Assembly (NCBI RefSeq): GCF_014646255.1
Contig: NZ_BMNC01000016.1
Span: 111,509 to 175,508 of the forward strand
Direction of reading: 5' to 3'
Length of the DNA: 64,000 nucleotides
Source of the DNA: Lentzea pudingi
Lineage (GTDB): Bacteria; Actinomycetota; Actinomycetes; Mycobacteriales; Pseudonocardiaceae
The translations under genes were made by a program, and so were the position numbers. A model generated the notes under the pieces. The model did no database searches. It saw nothing but the letters and a program-made list of their open reading frames with translations, and was not told where the DNA came from. Positions 61,395 through 64,000 of the stretch are shown here, piece after piece; position 1 is the first letter of the stretch, and every line of letters starts with the position of its first letter.

Positions 61395-61829
61395 ATGACG
61401 GACGAGGTCCTGCGCGCCATCGCCCGGTGGCAGATCCCGGTCATCCAGTTCAACGGCATGCTCGCCGAGCGACTCGGGATGACGTGGACCGATCTGCAGG
61501 CGCTGTACGTGCTCGCGAACTCCGGGCCCGCGTCACCCGGCGAACTGGCGCGCCGGGTCAACCTGACCAGCGGCTCGGCGTCCCGGATGATCGAACGGCT
61601 CGTGCGGGCCGGGTTCGTGCGCCGCGTGCCGGACCCCCACGACCGCCGCAAGGTCGTCATCGAGCCCGACCAGGACGCGGTGCGCCGGGTGGGTGGCCTC
61701 TACGACTCCCTGAACGAACGCCACCGCGCCGACCTGGCCACGTTCGACGAGGCCGAACAAGCCGTGCTCCTGCGTTTTCTCACCGCCGCGGCCGAGCGGA
61801 CCGAGGAAGAGATCCGACAGCGCGCGTGA
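61395..61829 (+). CDS. MarR-family regulator
   Basis: A 144-aa winged-helix regulator: SPGELARRVNLTSGSASRMIERL (helix-turn-helix, about residues 48-70) with the wing VPDPHDRRKVV, and flanking dimerisation helices. It is divergent from the compact P450 over 66 bp containing three 13-bp boxes, so it probably represses both itself and the P450. MarR proteins usually release DNA on binding phenolic or other small ligands; here the ligand may be the P450 substrate. Confidence 0.88.
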   Translation: MTDEVLRAIARWQIPVIQFNGMLAERLGMTWTDLQALYVLANSGPASPGELARRVNLTSGSASRMIERLVRAGFVRRVPDPHDRRKVVIEPDQDAVRRVGGLYDSLNERHRADLATFDEAEQAVLLRFLTAAAERTEEEIRQRA

Positions 61830-61875
61830 AGGTGCCGTTAAGCGCCTTCTCAGGTCGGTATGGCACCTTTGAGGC

Positions 61876-62559
61876 GTGCGGATTCTGGTAGTCGAGGACG
61901 AGGCGCCCCTGGCCGACGCGATCGCTCGCGGCCTGAGGCGAGAAGGCATGGCCGTGGACGTCGCCTACGACGGCGAGACCGGGCACGAGAAATCGACCGT
62001 CACGCGGTACGACGTGATCGTGCTCGACCGCGACCTCCCGGGGATGTCCGGCGACGAGCTGTGCAAGGAGATCCTCAGCTCCGGCGCGCTCACCAGGGTC
62101 ATGATGCTGACGGCCAGCGGGTCCATCGAGGACCGCGTGTCCGGCCTGTCGCTCGGCGCGGACGACTACCTCGCGAAGCCGTTCGCGTTCCCCGAACTGG
62201 TCGCGCGTGTCCGGGCGCTGGCCCGTCGCGCGACACCGGCGACACCGCCCGTGCTGGCGGCACAGGACGTGGAGCTGGATCCGGCACGACGCACTGTCGC
62301 GCGCGGTGGGCAGCCCATCGAGCTGACGCGCAAGGAGTTCGGCGTTCTCGAAGTGCTGCTCGCGGCCAAGGGATCGGTCGTCAGCAGCGAGGAACTGCTC
62401 GAGCGCGTGTGGGACGAGAACGCCGACCCGTTCACCACGACCGTGCGGGTGACCGTGATGACGTTGCGCAAGAAGCTGGGCGAACCGGGCATCATCGACA
62501 CCGTCGTGGGCTCCGGTTACCGGGTGCCGAGTGCTTCGAACGGATCTGCTGAGGACTGA
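61876..62559 (+). CDS. OmpR-family response regulator
   Basis: A 227-aa regulator. Receiver: acidic pocket VVEDE (5-9), phosphoacceptor Asp51 in VLDRDLPG and Lys in LAKPFA. DNA-binding domain: winged helix ending TTTVRVTVMTLRKKLG and GSGYRVP. GTG 61876 starts RILVVEDE directly. It has no good ribosome-binding site, so a leaderless message is possible (CACCTT six bases before). The kinase gene follows one base after its stop. Confidence 0.92.
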   Translation: MRILVVEDEAPLADAIARGLRREGMAVDVAYDGETGHEKSTVTRYDVIVLDRDLPGMSGDELCKEILSSGALTRVMMLTASGSIEDRVSGLSLGADDYLAKPFAFPELVARVRALARRATPATPPVLAAQDVELDPARRTVARGGQPIELTRKEFGVLEVLLAAKGSVVSSEELLERVWDENADPFTTTVRVTVMTLRKKLGEPGIIDTVVGSGYRVPSASNGSAED

Positions 62560-62560
62560 C

Positions 62561-63688
62561 ATGCGCCGGCGCGGGCCAGGACTGCGTCTCCGGATCACAC
62601 TGCTCACCACCGCGCTCGTCGCCGTGGTGAGCGCGGTGCTCCTGTTTCTGGGGTGGACGCTGGTCGGGCGGGTGTTCGACTCGTCGCCGTCCTTCCCCTC
62701 CGACAGCCAGGTGACGGTGGACGGCGTCACCGTGACCGTGAAGGTGCTGACCGACGCGTTGACCACCGCCGCCCGTCAGGACCTGCTTCGGGCCGGGCTG
62801 ATCGCGTTCGCGTGCATCGTCGTCGCCGCCGCTGTGCTGGCGTGGACGTTCACCGGCCGCGTCCTGCAGCCCCTGCACGACGTGACGGACGCTGCTCGGC
62901 GGTTGTCGGCGGAGTCGCTGGGCGCGCGGTTGCGGCTGGAAGGCCCGCGCGACGAGGTCGCCGAGCTCGCGGACACGTTCGACTCGATGCTCGACCGCCT
63001 GGAAGCGGCCTTCGACTCGCAACGCCGCTTCGTGGCGAACGCATCGCACGAACTGCGCACTCCTCTCTCGGTGGTGCGCACGGAGCTGGACGTGACTCTG
63101 TCCGATCCGGACGCCGACGTCGAAGAGCTGCGTCGCATGGCTGGTGTCGTGCGTTCCGCGGGGGAGCGCGCCGAACAGTTGGTGTCCGCGCTGCTGCTGC
63201 TCGCGCGCACGGACGGGATCGGGCTCGCTGTGCGGGAGCCGGTCGACCTGTCCGCGGTGGTCGAGTCCGCGTGGAGGGCCACGCGTGCGGAAGCCGTGGC
63301 GCGCGACCTGCGCACGGTGTTCCGGTGCGTGCCGGCGTTCGCGGTGGGGGATCCGGCGCTGCTGGAGCGCATCGCGGGCAACCTGCTGGAGAACGCCATC
63401 CGCCACAACCACGTCGGTGGGTGGATCGAGACCGTGGTGGAGCCGGGGCCGCAGTGGTCCGTTCTGCGGGTGTCGTCATCCGGTCAGCTCATCCCGCCGG
63501 ACCGCGTCGAGGAGCTGTTCGAGCCGTTCCGCCGCGGCGGGAAGGACCGGACCAGCCAGTCCGGCACCGGCCTGGGGCTCTCCATCGTGCGGGCGGCGGT
63601 GGCCGCTCACGGCGGGTTTGCGCAGGCAGTGGCCGTGCCGACCGGTGGCTTGTCGGTCTCCGTGCACCTGCCGAGCGCACCGCACTGA
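62561..63688 (+). CDS. Sensor histidine kinase
   Basis: A 375-aa kinase: two membrane segments (about residues 12-34 and 78-102) around a short extracytoplasmic loop of about 45 residues, a HAMP domain, phosphoacceptor His in ASHELRTPL, N-box LENAIRHN, and G-box GTGLGLSI. ATG 62561 has GAGG six bases upstream and lies one base after the regulator stop; GTG 62531 is the alternative. With the regulator it forms one two-component system; the signal is unknown. Confidence 0.92.
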   Translation: MRRRGPGLRLRITLLTTALVAVVSAVLLFLGWTLVGRVFDSSPSFPSDSQVTVDGVTVTVKVLTDALTTAARQDLLRAGLIAFACIVVAAAVLAWTFTGRVLQPLHDVTDAARRLSAESLGARLRLEGPRDEVAELADTFDSMLDRLEAAFDSQRRFVANASHELRTPLSVVRTELDVTLSDPDADVEELRRMAGVVRSAGERAEQLVSALLLLARTDGIGLAVREPVDLSAVVESAWRATRAEAVARDLRTVFRCVPAFAVGDPALLERIAGNLLENAIRHNHVGGWIETVVEPGPQWSVLRVSSSGQLIPPDRVEELFEPFRRGGKDRTSQSGTGLGLSIVRAAVAAHGGFAQAVAVPTGGLSVSVHLPSAPH

Positions 63689-63763
63689 CACTGGATACGA
63701 GATTGTCGGCGTGGTCCCGGTCACACTCTGCGTCGATCTTGGCGGGTTTGGGCCGTCCGCACG

Positions 63764-63792
63764 TTGTCTGACCTGCGGCTTAGCTCTAGGTG
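63764..63792 (+). promoter_or_regulatory. rRNA operon promoter P1
   Basis: TTGTCT (63764-63769), 17-base spacer, TAGGTG (63787-63792). It lies upstream of the rRNA leader and 38 bases upstream of P2. Confidence 0.6.
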
Positions 63793-63801
63793 ACCCCCGA
63801 T

Positions 63802-63830
63802 TTGGATCTCGTACAGGGCCCGTGTAAATT
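63802..63830 (+). promoter_or_regulatory. rRNA operon promoter P2
   Basis: TTGGAT (63802-63807), 17-base spacer, TAAATT (63825-63830). It is the stronger of the two by consensus; expected start near 63837. Confidence 0.7.
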
Positions 63831-63837
63831 TCTCCAT

Positions 63838-64000
63838 GTCAGCACGGAACGGGCCGGGAAACACAGCCGGAACGGAGTGCGGCACAAGACTTCTAAGCCT
63901 GACACAGCCCCGGAAGTGACTCTCCTCGGAGACGAGCTGCGGTGTGCGCGTGTTCTTTGAGAACTCAACAGCGTGCCGAAACACAGCCAGTAATATATGA
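63838..64000 (+). other. Leader of a 16S rRNA gene beginning beyond the window
   Basis: The stretch from 63950, TGTTCTTTGAGAACTCAACA, is the antitermination/processing sequence found just before 16S genes in actinobacteria, and the AT-rich end (AGTAATATATGA) fits the boundary. No 16S sequence itself is reached. It follows the two tandem promoters and contains no gene; frames across 63689-64000 lack support. Confidence 0.75.

Overview
The window is about 64 kb of gene-dense, very high-GC chromosome from an actinobacterium. GTG and TTG starts are frequent, 4-nt start/stop overlaps are common, and many genes look leaderless. A long block matches, in content and order as I remember it, the Mycobacterium tuberculosis stretch from sigB (Rv2710) through sigA and ppgK to dxs1 (Rv2682c). 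It carries extra sugar-uptake, aldarate-degradation, secreted-lectin and P450 genes. Together this suggests a soil actinomycete of the Pseudonocardiaceae (Lentzea/Saccharothrix-like); the genus is inference. I see no phage, transposase, CRISPR array or tRNA.

1-10.4 kb: the 3' part of a GNAT/acyl-CoA synthetase fusion, an orphan glutamate-type binding lipoprotein, a DasR-like GntR regulator, a pair of related proteins one of which carries a pentapeptide (QRxDx) repeat, RtcB, a secreted protein, a flavin monooxygenase with a textbook leaderless promoter, and a close homologue of chloramphenicol phosphotransferase. 10.4-20.2 kb: a complete oxidative uronate/aldarate regulon. An IclR regulator sits between iclR-udh-ketoglutarate semialdehyde dehydrogenase on the minus strand and a plus-strand operon for an ABC sugar importer, KdgD, GudD and one uncharacterised protein. 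The encoded route is uronate to aldarate to 5-dehydro-4-deoxyglucarate to 2,5-dioxovalerate to 2-oxoglutarate. 20.2-22.1 kb: three small lipoprotein genes, the third frameshifted.

22.1-35.2 kb: class I fumarase, sigB with a stress-sigma-like promoter, dtd, a methyltransferase, a PucR regulator, DUF3099, the pseudouridine-degrading pair psuG and its kinase, DUF3039, a YihY/BrkB membrane protein, a helicase and a methyltransferase. 35.2-40 kb: a xylose-type ABC importer with a ROK repressor; its ATPase gene has an apparent one-base insertion just before the ABC signature motif.

40-60 kb: the conserved core: a 59-aa zinc-ribbon protein (DUF7455), sigA, ppgK, suhB, cei, DUF4193, DUF3093, dut, DUF3710, a hydrolase, an OB-fold protein, DUF3159, two TrkA-type proteins, an APC permease, a TrmA-type RNA methyltransferase and dxs. 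A PH-domain gene, a large LuxR regulator and a secreted lectin interrupt it. 60-64 kb: an SPFH-like protein preceded by a strongly structured leader, an unusually compact P450 divergent from a MarR regulator with three shared operator boxes, a two-component system, and two tandem promoters plus a leader that introduce an rRNA operon starting beyond the right edge.

The best candidates for undescribed biology are the structured leader near 59.6-59.72 kb, the repeat-hairpin family at 29.1 and 44.05 kb, the uncharacterised last gene of the aldarate operon, the pentapeptide-repeat pair, and the compact P450/MarR module.
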